Origin: Urophycis tenuis
Lineage: Eukaryota; Chordata; Actinopteri; Gadiformes; Phycidae
Direction: 5' to 3'
Length of the DNA: 64,000 nt
NCBI GenBank assembly: GCA_036785325.1
Contig: JAXIVH010000017.1
Coordinates: 5,347,421 to 5,411,420, forward strand
The number at the start of each line of letters is the position of its first letter. Positions within the stretch are counted from its first letter, which is position 1. A program made the position numbers and the translations under genes. The notes beneath the pieces are model-generated. The model did not search any database. It was not told the origin of the DNA and was given only the letters and a program-made list of their open reading frames with translations. Shown piece by piece: positions 54,082 to 64,000 of the stretch.

Positions 54082-55491
54082 TCAAAGCTCTCCTTGTCTG
54101 AACCTCTGCTGAAGAATCCCACTGTGGTCCAACCCGTTCCACTCGTCTGTGTCCGGCCCCCCCCGTCGGAGGAGGTCAGAGGGGCTGGTCGACGCCGGGT
54201 TCACGGAGACCAGCAGGAAGGACTCCATGGTGGTGTAGTCGGGGCGCGGGGTCCCGGGGGAGTCCTCCGGCCCCCCCCCGGGCGGCTCCCAGGTCCCGGT
54301 TCTGGCGTCGGCGCGGGGCGACGAGTCTCCGGTGGAACCCGCGTCCGGCCGGGCCGGCTCCGCGGGGGACCCCGGCAGACTTCCTCCTCCCTGGAGCCCG
54401 GTGTGGCGGGGGGCCGACGGAGGTCGGGACGAGGACGGGTGGAGCGTGCACGGGTCGCAGTCCTCCTGGATGCGGGGCGGCTTCAGGGGCTCCTGAGGCG
54501 GCGGAGTCACGGGGGGGGGGGGGGGGTCACAAAGGTCACGCGACATTTAAGAGGAACTGTTTTCAAACCAATGAGGATGTTGGCTTGTGACTCCGTGTGA
54601 TTCTGGTCACCCTTTGGTACCCTATGGGCTTTTCTCAACACTCATGGTGTTGAGAAAAGCCCAAAATAGCCTTTACAGCCAATTCATGATGTGCACAGAT
54701 GGAGGCTTTGTGCGTTTTGTTTTCTGAAAGGATCTGCTGAAACCAATGCAGGTACTTGCAGAAAAGCAATGTCTCTCGTGCTTATCTTTAGACAAAATAA
54801 CAAGCCTACCAGCTCGGTCGCCGTGTCCATCTTCTGGATTGCGTTGCTGGTGCCTGGATTAGGGATGCTCGGCCAAAAGGATTTCTTCGCTCTGGAAAAA
54901 CATCTGCAAAGACGAAGGTTTGGTTTCACGTTCCCCGACTTAATTTGAACGTTTCTGACCACGTTACACTTGTTTAACGTTAAAGGCGCAGTAGGGAAGA
55001 ACCAAGGGTTCCACAGCAAGTGCAGAAGAGAAAGGAAGAATGAAGGGATTTGAAGCTACCGCCCCGCCCCGCCCCCCTCCCCCCCACCCTTCTCAGTTCC
55101 TCCACAATTTTAAGAGGACTTCCCGACCCAATCATCGAGGAGACGCCCTGATTGGTCAGAAACGAGCGAGTGGCAGGCCTCAAATCTTGACCGGCTCAAA
55201 CGGAAGCCTGGCGCCCAATAAACCAGAGCAGATACCACCGGCACACTCCACCGACATAACAACTGACCGACGGCGAAGCCACTTCTCACAAATGACACTC
55301 AAACGACAGCTGTCACATCTCGGGTCGGCCACACGTGGAGCAGACCGCGGCGGGGCCGGTACCTCTTGAACAGCAGAGTGCTGCACAGGACCGTGCACGT
55401 GAAGGCGGCGCCGAACATCAGGGCGATCCGAATGGCTTCCGGCAGAGCCGCGTGGTCTGCGGAAGGGAGACGTCCAAGGTTAGCCCGCGCA

Positions 55492-55552
<61 letters not shown>

Positions 55553-58500
55553 CAGGCCAAGCTCTGGATCCTGGGTTCGGCGGTTCTGTTTTGGGGCACC
55601 TGGGGAGCCGGTCTCAAAGTAGCTGGCGGCGCTGCTGGGCCCCGCCCCGGCGGCCGTGAAGGCCGACATCTGGACGGTGTACATGGCGCCGCCCTTCAAA
55701 CCCGCCAGCCGGTGGGCCGTCAGCGCCGGGCCCACGGTCACATCTGGAGGAACCCCCAAAAAAAACAGCACAGGGGCCGTTAACGTGAACGGGGGTGAGT
55801 ACAAACCTTGAGAACCAGAACCTTCCGCTGTTATTAGCAGCACCTCCCCCGCCATGAGGAAGTGAAACGCTGCCAAAAATAGCAGCCGGAGAACCCTGAG
55901 CATCCACAGAGTCCACGGTTCACTTCAAGCTGGTTTTCTGATGACTAGGGGGGTTGGGGTGTGGGGGTGTAGTCACAAGAAGGTTGACACTGTCTGCTCT
56001 CCACTGCTGCTGCTTCACTGGTTCACTTGACCTTTCCAAAAGAAACGCTAACATTCCACTCCAGGGCAAACCGTGTACCAGAATGCAGATGGTTAAGATA
56101 AGATAACATTCTATTAGGGCTGCTCGATTATGTCAAAAATGATAATCACGATTATTTTGATTGATATTGTAATTGCGATTATTAAAAACGATTATTCATT
56201 GATAAAAAAAAATAAAAAAAATCTAAAAATGTTTTTGATGGTGCGATAATGCTGTTGACACTTCTCTTGCAACTTTTCCGCAACATTCGTCATAAAGGGC
56301 AGGCAGCGCAATTCTACTGAAATGGTGACGTGGTGGTAACACATACCGCTTGTCCAATGTGTTTATCAGTTTATTGAACGCCGGGTCACTAACGGTGCTG
56401 ATAGGGCACATGTCTTTGGCAATCATGTATGCGATTGCATCTGTTATTTCTTTATGCCTGCGGGAGCTGGGTGGATATGGGGTGGCATTGTATAGCGTCT
56501 CCTTAATTGAGGATTGTGTTGCGGTGGCAGGAGTGGAGGGGCGTTTCATTTTTTCCTTCATTGCTTGGTCATGTATTACTCTGTGTGCGGACTTTAAGTG
56601 GTTAAATAGATTGGTCGTATTCGCTTGAGGTGCAGACCGTACGGTCGCGTGACATATCTTGCAAGTTTTCAGGCGGGGGCGGGGCGCAGCGGAGTGCGCA
56701 GGTGGAGAAAGAAGGGTTCGCTCCATTTACCACACAAAACACGGCGGGTGGCAGAATGATCGTTTTATTACGATTATCTTGTTTTAATGATCGAGGGAAG
56801 CCAAAATCGTAATCGAAATCGAAATTCAATTAATCGCCCAGCCCTACATTCTATGAATCCACCATCGGGGGAAATTCACCATCAATTTTCAGATGATTTT
56901 TGATTTTTCAGATAATCTCCAGGTGGGTGTGCGTGCGTGTGTGTGCGTGTCAAAATCAGAGTAAAATGTACAAGAGACCGTGTGCAGGATAACAGTCAAT
57001 GAGGAGAAGGCCATATTTACTCCGTTCCGTGTTCGTGTGCCGTTGACCGTTCTGCTTGTAGTGGAGGGTGTAGCCCAGCAGGTGACCTCTGACCTCCTCC
57101 GCGGGGACCGGCAGCCACCTCAGGACCGCGGAGGTGTGGGTCACGTTGGTGAAGGTGATGTTGGTCGGAGCACTGACTGGAGCTGAGAGAGGGGGGAGAA
57201 GAATGACTCTTTTTATCCCGTGAGGGAAATTTGGTCTCTGCATTTAACCCAATCGTGAATTAGTGGAAATACACTCAGCACACAGTGCTGGTGAAACACA
57301 CACTAATCCCGAGGCAGTGAGCTGCCAACAGCGGCGCTCGGGGAGCAGTGAGGGGTTAGGTGCCTTGAGCGATTCAGCCAGTTCGTACTGGGGTTCGAAC
57401 CGGCAACCCACCGGTTACAAGTCCGAAACCCTAACCAGTAGGCCATGCGGCTGCCCCTAAAGAGAGAGATGAACAAGGAACGGCAGGAAACAGAAACGAG
57501 TCGGCAACCTTTGGTCGCACTGACTCAGCTCGACCTACTTCCTTCCCTGAAGTAGGACTGCAGGCTTCCGTAGGTCCTCTCGCTGCTGTTGACAGTCTTC
57601 ATGTTGCAGGTGTTCCTGTTGGGCCTGGTGTGCAGCGTGATGTCGTACATCTGGTAGGGCTCCAATGGCTCTGCGGGATCAGAGAGATGCCGACGTCAGG
57701 TTTCTTCAGCCACCACAAGAACGACAACGTAGTCGTACGTTTAATCTATTTTTAGTGTTCCCATTTTTTTTTTTTTTTTTTTTTTTTTACAAACCCTTTA
57801 AGTTGATCTGTTTGTGTTCTCTGCTTGGCTCGTAGAACATGAAGTACTGCGCTTTGCGTCCGCGGCGCCATATCTCCACGGCGTAGCAGATGGTCCCGGG
57901 GGGCGTGGCCGTGCGTCTCCAGGACAACGTGAGGGACGCGTTGCTGTGGAACGTGGCGTTCACCTCGGCACCCCAGACTGGGGACGGGGAAAGACAGGGT
58001 GGGGGGGGGGGTCAGGGGGTCAAGACACCCTGAGGAGCACTGAGATGTCTCCAGGCAGGCCATGGAGGTGGGCCACCCCGGAGTAAGGAGATAACACCTA
58101 ACCCTCACCACATGTACATTTACATTGAGGGGCATTCAGCAGACGCTTTTTATCCAAAGCGACTTACAAAGAGTACATTTGTCAGAAGAAGAAGGTGAAA
58201 CACTTCATTGCTGCTAACACAGTAAGAAAGTCAACCGAAACAAGGTTCAAGCAATTTCAATTGCTACATCAACCATTGCTAGCATACAACAGCACTCTCT
58301 GACCAAGTGCCACTCGTCTAACCGATTGATAGCCAATAACGTGATTAACCCACCGCTGCTGTGCTGGCGTGCCGGAATGTGGTGGATCACCGCGGGGGAG
58401 GCGCTGACGTTGTTGACCGCCGTGATGTTCAGCTGGTAGGCGGAGTACGACAGGTTGAGCCGGAGCGCGGGCTGGCTGGTGGTGAACAAGGAGCTGGGGC

Positions 58501-59605
58501 CCTCGCCGGACTCCTTGCGGACCCACACGTTGTAGCTCTGGACCGGCTCTGCGGAGGGGAACTGACAGACGAGCGGGCGCCCTTTATATCGTCTGACCCT
58601 CGTGGTCCTCGTCATGGCGACGTCAGCGTTATTGATCGTATTATTGACCGTATTAATGTATTGATCACGCCTGGTATTGACCTTCCAGTGGATGAGGAGC
58701 AAACGGGAGCCGTGCGTACCGTCGCCGTCGATGTCTTCCACCTTCAGAATCACGGGCGGGACCTTCAGTTCTGGAGAACAAAGCGTTTTTTTGGGGGGGG
58801 GTTCGCGTTTTGGGGTCGGCAGCGCGTTCACGTCGCAGAAGCCATTGAGAAAAAAACACCGGAGCCCTCGTCCGGCACGCCGTCGGTCGGTCGGCCAATC
58901 AGAAGCCAGGGGGGGGGGGGCGGGGCCCACTCACCTGGGGGCAGCGTGTAGGAGGGGCTCCAGGTGCAGCGTGCGCACCTACTGCCGGGGACGCATCGCA
59001 CCTGTACCTCCAAGTAGGGCAGCGGGGGGTCCAGGCTCTCCATCGTCGTCATCGCACACTCCGAGTCGGAGGGCGACTGGGACTGCAGGGGGGGCGGTGT
59101 GGGAGGAGGAGAGGAGAGGGGAGAGGGGGGTCAGATCACACAGCCGCTAGTTTCTGCTGCACAACAGGTTATTCATTCATATGGCATAACTGGTTGTTTC
59201 TTTTAATTTCACTGCATAACTGGTCATCTCTTTGCACAACTGGTCTTTTTTCCAACATAGACACATCTGACATGCTACATCCTTGCGTATGCTATCACCT
59301 CTCAGTGTATGCCTGGTTGTATGTACATTTATGTATATTTCTTTATGTATGTCGATCGATCGATCATCGAAACCGCTTATCCTCTACGAGGGTCGCGGGG
59401 GGGCTGGAGCCAATCCCAGCTGCAACGGGCGAGAGGCGGGGTACACCCTGGACAGGTCGCCAGCCTATCACAGTTTACATAGGTTTATATTATATATTTA
59501 TATTCTAACACTTTACTTTACGTAGAGTGTCTGTCTCTTCTTTCTTTTTTCACTGGAGTATTGTATTGTAACGAATGCATTTTCCCTCAGGGATCATTAA
59601 AGTAC

Positions 59606-59653
<48 letters not shown>

Positions 59654-60190
59654 GCGTGGTCCCCGTGGTGTAGCTGAGCACGCGGTCTGGCTGTCGGTGA
59701 ACGTCTAGCAGCAGGTTAGCGTGTTTGTCTCCCGGGTCAAAGCCTCTGGGGTTTTGACAAACCCCCCACGCATTTCGGGGGTTCCGGGGATTACAAGACA
59801 CCTTCCTGCTTCCTGCTTCCTGCTACAGCGGGCGTGTCTTTAAAAAAAAAGGGCGGTCCTGCCATTTTTTGGGGAGGACCGTCACAGCATCGGCTTCAGT
59901 GGCCCCGCATCGGCGGGCGGCTGTGCATGGCGTGTGCGCCTAACGCGCGTCACCTCACCTGGTTCCACGGCCCCCCGCTGCCCAGGACCCTGTATCTCAG
60001 AGCGCAGACCCCGGGGCGGGGCTTGTCCTCTTGGCGCCACTTCGCGTTCGCCTCCAGTCGCCGCGAGCGACGGACGAAGCTGACGGCGGCCGGGGGAGCG
60101 CAGCGGACTGTCGTGGTCAAAGAGGGGGGGGGGGGGGGGACAGAGAGACATGGACAGTCAGTCAGCCTGTGACGCTGCCTCGAGAGTTTT

Positions 60191-60231
<41 letters not shown>

Positions 60232-60428
60232 CATACTCACGCACACACATACACACACACACATACTCACGCACACACACACACACACCCATACTCACGC
60301 ACACGCACACACACACACACACACATACTCACGCACACACACACATACTCACGCACACACACACATACTCAGGCACACACACACACACACACAAACACAT
60401 ACTCACGCACACACACACACACACGCAC

Positions 60429-60466
<38 letters not shown>

Positions 60467-60552
60467 TCACACACACACACACACACACATACTCACGCAC
60501 ACACAAACACACACACAAACACATACTCACGCACACACACACACACACGCAC

Positions 60553-60608
<56 letters not shown>

Positions 60609-60655
60609 ACACACACACACACACATACTCACGCACACACACACACACACATACT

Positions 60656-60710
<55 letters not shown>

Positions 60711-62401
60711 TCACGCACACAAACACACACACACAGAGTGGCGACGGGGCAGCGTGGGAACTCACTGAAGTCCTTGGGGACCCCCCAGAAGGAGGCTTTG
60801 GTGCAGCCGTTCTCCTCGTCCAACACGTGAGCGGTCATGTTTTTGCTTTCGCGCAGCGTCTTGCTCTCGATCTGCAGCAGCGTCTGCGCGGGAGGCATGC
60901 TGTACTGGGTGCAGAATGGCATCCTGCGGCGTGGGTGGGGGGGGGGGGGGGGGGGGTCACAAACACACACCCGTGGACCCCTTCATAGGACGGCATCAAC
61001 CCTAAGGGGTCCCGACTGACACCGACTCGGGGGTTGGGGGTCCACAGACCCTAGACCCCCCCCCCCCACTGACCAGGGTCTCCGTCCCCGCTAGCTCCAG
61101 CCTGACCACTGAACCCGCGTCCTGGGCCGGGTATAGAAGCAGCAGAACCCACAGCGAGTGTCATGACTCCCCGTGTGTGTGTGTGTCATGACTCCTGTGT
61201 GTGTGTGTGTGTGTGTCTTGACTCCTGTGTGTGTGTGTGTGTGTGTGTGTCATGATTCCTGTGTGTGTGTGTGTGTCATGACTCCTGTGTGTGTGTGTGT
61301 CATGACTCCCGTGTGTGTGTGTGTGTGTGTCTCAGGGTGCCGCCCCCTCTGAGGTTCTGCGTTCCCCCGTTGACGGGTCACGTTTCACAGCACCTCTCCG
61401 GGCTTTCGGACTCACGCCTTCTGCACGATGACCAGGGTGTGACCCGACGAGTTGCTGGCCGAAGACCACAGGCAGTACCAGTTCTTCTGGCGCGAGCCGA
61501 CGTTCTCCCCGTAGCATTCTAGGGCGTCTCCCTCTGAAGCTGCTGCAGGGGGGGGGGGGGGGGACCACAGAGGAGAGACGCTGTAGCCCCCCACCTGACC
61601 GAGAACCCTGGGTTCTTTGTTCTCAGAGCGTGTGTGTGTGTGTGTGGACACAAAGGCGATACGTTACCCTGAAGAGTCCTGCAGCGTTGGTACTGCGGAG
61701 AGGACAGCGGCGGTGAACACTCCCTGCTTCCTAATGTAAAACGTGCACACGTGTTGTTGTCCCGTTAACCCCTGAAGTCTCCTTTCTCTTGAGTATTGAT
61801 CGACTATTGAATAGTGATGGCCTGCGCATTAATGTGTGCAATGTGGGGTGCTACTGAAGGATAAAGGGGGCATTTTAGCAGACGCTTTTGCCCAAAGCGA
61901 CTTACAATCAGTATCATTTGTGGGGTTCGACATGTGGACAGTTGGAGGAGGAGGAGGGATGAAGGGGATCGAAACGCCCACCCTACGGTTAGTGGACGAC
62001 CCGCTCTGTCCACCCGCTCTACCTACTGAGCTACTGCCGCCCCCTTCTTAACGATTGAATGATGAAAAGTGGGATGTTGAACTGTTAAATGTAAAGAAAA
62101 AATGTACAAAATCTAAAAGTAAACAGTAAATCGCAGCTTACCTCGGGTTTGGGGGAAGTAGACAATGGCCATGCCTTAAAAAATAAAACTTGATGTTGGT
62201 TCAGAAAAAACATGTAGGCCTACAGGTCCACTAGTGAACATAACGTATTATGAATCAAATGCCACTGCAAATATTAACATAACATGTTAATAACCTATAA
62301 ATAACAAAAAGACAATTCAACATGTGTAAGGTAGGGATTACAAAAGCCCATCAAAGCAACTTACCAAGTATGAAATGTAACAATGGATGGCCCCGACTCA
62401 T
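54082..62401 (-). CDS. il12rb1: Class I cytokine receptor, IL-12 receptor beta-1-like
   Basis: Single-pass receptor of the gp130/IL-12R group, about 706 aa. Exons (minus): 62401-62365, 62174-62142, 61542-61416, 60923-60766, 60107-59959, 59082-58935, 58770-58720, 58551-58354, 57977-57795, 57670-57539, 57182-57021, 55743-55600, 55456-55363, 54903-54810, 54492-54082. Phases match throughout. Signal peptide MSRGHPLLHFILGMAIVYF; cytokine-binding module with paired Cys (ECYG...NWYCLW, NGC) and a degenerate WSxWS (TWSPSYTLPP); three fibronectin III domains (SAYQLNITAVNN; NASLTLSW; SAVLRWLPVP); membrane helix (IALMFGAAFTCTVLCSTLLF); JAK-binding box 1 FWPSIPNPGTSNAIQ; a ~135-residue Pro/Ser-rich tail with one tyrosine (DYTTM). 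Five FnIII-like domains without an Ig domain, and alignable segments such as AYQLNITAVNN and GAMYTVQMSA, favour IL12RB1; IL27RA is the main alternative. Coordinate 58551 may be off by one. Confidence 0.65.
54626..54662. repeat. Perfect 15-bp inverted repeat (hairpin)
   Basis: GGGCTTTTCTCAACA (54626-54640), 7-nt spacer CTCATGG, then its exact reverse complement (54648-54662). Located in the intron before the last receptor exon. Confidence 0.9.
55499..55553. repeat. (CA)n microsatellite
   Basis: About 27 CA units with one CG interruption, in the receptor intron between the membrane exon and the last FnIII exon. Confidence 0.95.
56107..56854 (-). mobile_element. hAT-family DNA transposon, internally shortened
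   Basis: Element body 56115-56846 (732 bp) flanked by the perfect 8-bp duplication CATTCTAT (56107-56114 and 56847-56854), the hAT signature. Terminal inverted repeats: TAGGGCTGCTCGATTA at the left and TAGGGCTGGGCGATTA read inward from the right. It lies within an intron of the cytokine receptor and encodes only the N-terminal part of a transposase. Confidence 0.88.
56223..56726 (-). CDS. hAT transposase N-terminal fragment: BED zinc finger, no catalytic domain
   Basis: 167 aa from ATG 56726. A BED-type finger (CKICHATVRS...NLFNHLKSAH) is followed by the hAT DNA-binding/linker region (IADAI-like ITDAIAYMIAKDM, FNKLINTLDKRYVLPPRHHFS). A full hAT transposase is around 600 aa; the RNase-H-like catalytic core and dimerisation region are absent because the element is shortened. 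It could at most bind transposon ends. Confidence 0.8.
   Translation of the reverse strand: MERTLLSPPAHSAAPRPRLKTCKICHATVRSAPQANTTNLFNHLKSAHRVIHDQAMKEKMKRPSTPATATQSSIKETLYNATPYPPSSRRHKEITDAIAYMIAKDMCPISTVSDPAFNKLINTLDKRYVLPPRHHFSRIALPALYDECCGKVAREVSTALSHHQKHF
57198..57456 (-). repeat. tRNA-derived SINE abutting a cytokine-receptor splice acceptor
   Basis: Third copy of the family at 29328 and 29844, in the sense strand of the receptor gene. Its 3' tail (TTCCCTCACGGGAT, then ATTCTTC) ends 15 nt before the acceptor of the exon ending at 57182, so it makes up most of the polypyrimidine region. Confidence 0.85.
58120..58180 (-). repeat. SINE 3'-tail fragment
   Basis: Minus strand carries the AAGTCGCTTTGGATAAAAAG and TCTGCTGAATGCC tail motif seen at the ends of the 7225 family, without a tRNA head. 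Confidence 0.6.
59355..59475 (+). repeat. Interspersed fish retroelement fragment
   Basis: ACCGCTTATCCTCTACGAGG, GGCTGGAGCCAATCCCAG and GGGGTACACCCTGGACAGG are the well-known dispersed motif of fish LINE/SINE 3' ends. It sits in a receptor intron; (TCTG)n follows at 59605-59654. Confidence 0.65.
60193..60737. repeat. Higher-order (CA)n array with periodic TACTCACGC
   Basis: About 545 bp of CA repeats interrupted at intervals by ATACTCACGC, and internally duplicated blocks. On the receptor (minus) strand this is GT-rich intron sequence starting about 28 nt after a donor (exon 60923-60766). Confidence 0.92.
61165..61333. repeat. (GT)n minisatellite with CATGACTCCT spacer
   Basis: Six or so units of GTGTGTGTGTGT plus CATGACTCC(T/C). 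It lies in the receptor intron between exons 61416-61542 and 60766-60923. Confidence 0.9.
61866..62046 (-). repeat. tRNA-derived SINE, third copy of the 7225 family
   Basis: Minus strand head GGCAGTAGCTCAGTAGGTAG (box A) and the tail AAGTCGCTTTGGGCAAAAGC. It lies in the receptor intron between exons 2 and 3. Confidence 0.8.
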
Positions 62402-62963
62402 GTTCCCTTCAGTCGTTTCAGTGAGTAAGTCAAAGTCCCCAACCTTCTGCTGATCCGTGTAGTCTTGTTAACCGGATCCACACACTCACTCAAAGATGAT
62501 GTTGACACAGTTCGCAAGCCCTCCGAGAATAGATAATATCATGGTTGACGGGCTACTCCCACGACACCAGTGGCAGTAATCCTGTAGTAGCCTATTGTTG
62601 ATGGTAAACGTAAAGGTAGTCTCTAGTGCGTTTCGGTGCGTTTCGGTCTCCAGTGCGTTTCCAGCGCGCAGCTCTGCCGGGTCTGTTTTACGCGCATTGG
62701 CGACGCGTCCTCCGCCCCTCTAAAACGATATAATCATTTTAAGGAACTCTGGTGAAGACTCGGCAACGACTCGACGCTCAATTCACGTAGGCTATTTGCG
62801 TGGAACATCGATCGATTTGACTCGTTCCAACAAACCCATAGCCACCAAAGGGGACATTCCCCTCATCTGGGAAACCCAAGAAACTCATATTGGGTAAACC
62901 CATAGGTTACATCTTCAGAGGACCGTTTCATGGGGATCCCATACTTCTCTTCTAGTTCCCCCG

Positions 62964-62994
<31 letters not shown>

Positions 62995-63200
62995 ACGCTC
63001 GGCCAGTGATGCCAGTGAGGTGGGACGGGGGACACGGTAGTGCACAGGAAGCCTCCACGCTCCAGTGATCAAGGCTACTGCATGTTGAACCCACGGACGC
63101 CCCCCATATAGATGGACTTCAGTGAGGAGTCGGTTGTTATATCAAGCGTAGTGATGACTATTTTTGTATTTTTGAAATATTTAGGGACCGAGCCTGTGAT

Positions 63201-63251
<51 letters not shown>

Positions 63252-64000
63252 GTAGTAGTAGTAATAGTAGTAGTAGTAGTCAATAATAATAAATAAATAA
63301 ATAAACACTTAATTAGTAACGGTAGTGAGTAATAACAGAGAGGAGTTCGGGAGTTTTTTTTCTTATTGCTTAAATGGAAATCATCCGCTATCTTCTCACG
63401 GTACGTGCTTATCTTTTAGTGAGATCGGGGTCGTTCTACATAGCTGTGGGTTTTTACTGCACTTGAAAGCACTTAATGTGGTAGTTCATCCTCGCTTGAT
63501 CACAATCTCTTCCAACGAAAAACCATCAAAAGACATGTATAGTTCTGCTCTGTTTCCTCCACGCGTGTTCACCCACCACAGTACTGGCAATTAAACTGTC
63601 TCTATCTGTCTACCTCTACATTATTGGTGCACTTCATGTCCACCACAGCCGCACTGTGGCGGGTCAATCTGCGGTTAGCGCTGTGCGCGCAGAGAGGCTG
63701 AACGCGGCCTCCTCAGAGGCTCCGTGCGGGAACTGTCACAAGTCGGCGAGAACCGCAAAGGACGTCCTGAGTGGGGGCGTACTGCGCGTCCTCGTTGTCA
63801 GTGCAGGCCAGACGCCGCCGACCGCCGCTGCCGTGCACGGACTGAGGTCGTTAAGTGCAGAGATGATCACGCCCAATGCGCATGCGCGCAGCGTCCTGTG
63901 GTGGTGTATACCATAGGTGTATACCACCACCAGCTGGCCTGTGGTGCACACTGCCCACCCATGCGGTGCCCTTCACCTCGGCCCCCTGCCTGGGAGGTGG
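62402..64000. other. Upstream flank of the cytokine receptor
   Basis: Contains the receptor promoter/5' UTR (not resolved), a C homopolymer at about 62961-62994, and a (TTA)n tract at 63205-63250. The end (63.65-64.0 kb) is CpG-rich and could be a promoter of a neighbour outside the window. No gene recognised. Confidence 0.45.

Noticed and set aside
61668..61692. 25-nt exon of the cytokine receptor between exons 2 and 3
   Set aside because: Borders look like AG and GT, but including it breaks the reading frame; joining exon 2 directly to 61542 keeps the phase.

Overview
This is eukaryotic, intron-rich DNA from a ray-finned (teleost) fish. The evidence is the exon/intron structure, the fish-type tRNA-derived SINEs, very dense (CA)n/(GT)n and other simple repeats, and the genes themselves. 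Nearly all long open frames are translated repeats. The real coding signal is short exons joined at GT-AG sites, which I assembled by eye with phase checks. No prokaryotic features, CRISPR arrays or authentic tRNA/rRNA genes were seen.

Layout. (1) 1,302-9,575 (+): 3' part of a TRAIL-receptor-like death receptor (hdr/TNFRSF10 type), with cysteine-rich domains, one membrane segment and a C-terminal death domain, followed by a ~3 kb 3' UTR. (2) 13,257-17,627 (-): a complete, very young Ty3/gypsy LTR retrotransposon with identical 202-bp LTRs, a 4-bp target duplication, gag, pol and a textbook -1 frameshift signal. (3) 20,135-24,986 (+): a compact 13-exon gene of about 808 codons carrying the centrosomin CM1 motif of CDK5RAP2/myomegalin. 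(4) 25,214-36,308 (+): complete trappc13, 13 coding exons including an 18-nt microexon, starting only 228 bp after the CM1 gene stops. (5) 38,615-38,814: a 200-N assembly gap, followed at 38,941-39,048 by the terminal PDZ exon of erbin and a ~3 kb 3' UTR. (6) 43,002-51,258 (+): complete srek1 in 11 exons. (7) 54,082-62,401 (-): a class I cytokine receptor in 15 exons that best resembles IL-12 receptor beta-1.

The order trappc13 - erbin - srek1 is that of human 5q12, so the scaffold join across the N gap is plausible but not proven. These genes do not form an operon-like unit. They cover apoptosis (hdr), microtubule nucleation (CM1 protein), Golgi/autophagy trafficking (trappc13), cell polarity (erbin), splicing (srek1) and cytokine signalling (il12rb1-like).

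Most notable: the gag-pol frameshift element (GGGAAAC, 6-nt spacer, 11-bp stem); the compact CM1 gene; three copies of one SINE family, each sitting in the sense strand 15-35 nt upstream of a host 3' splice site so that its pyrimidine tail supplies or adjoins the polypyrimidine tract; two srek1 introns whose first ~140 nt are pure GT; a tandem array that repeats a 5' splice-site consensus after an hdr exon; and a single YTTM tyrosine in the cytokine-receptor tail.
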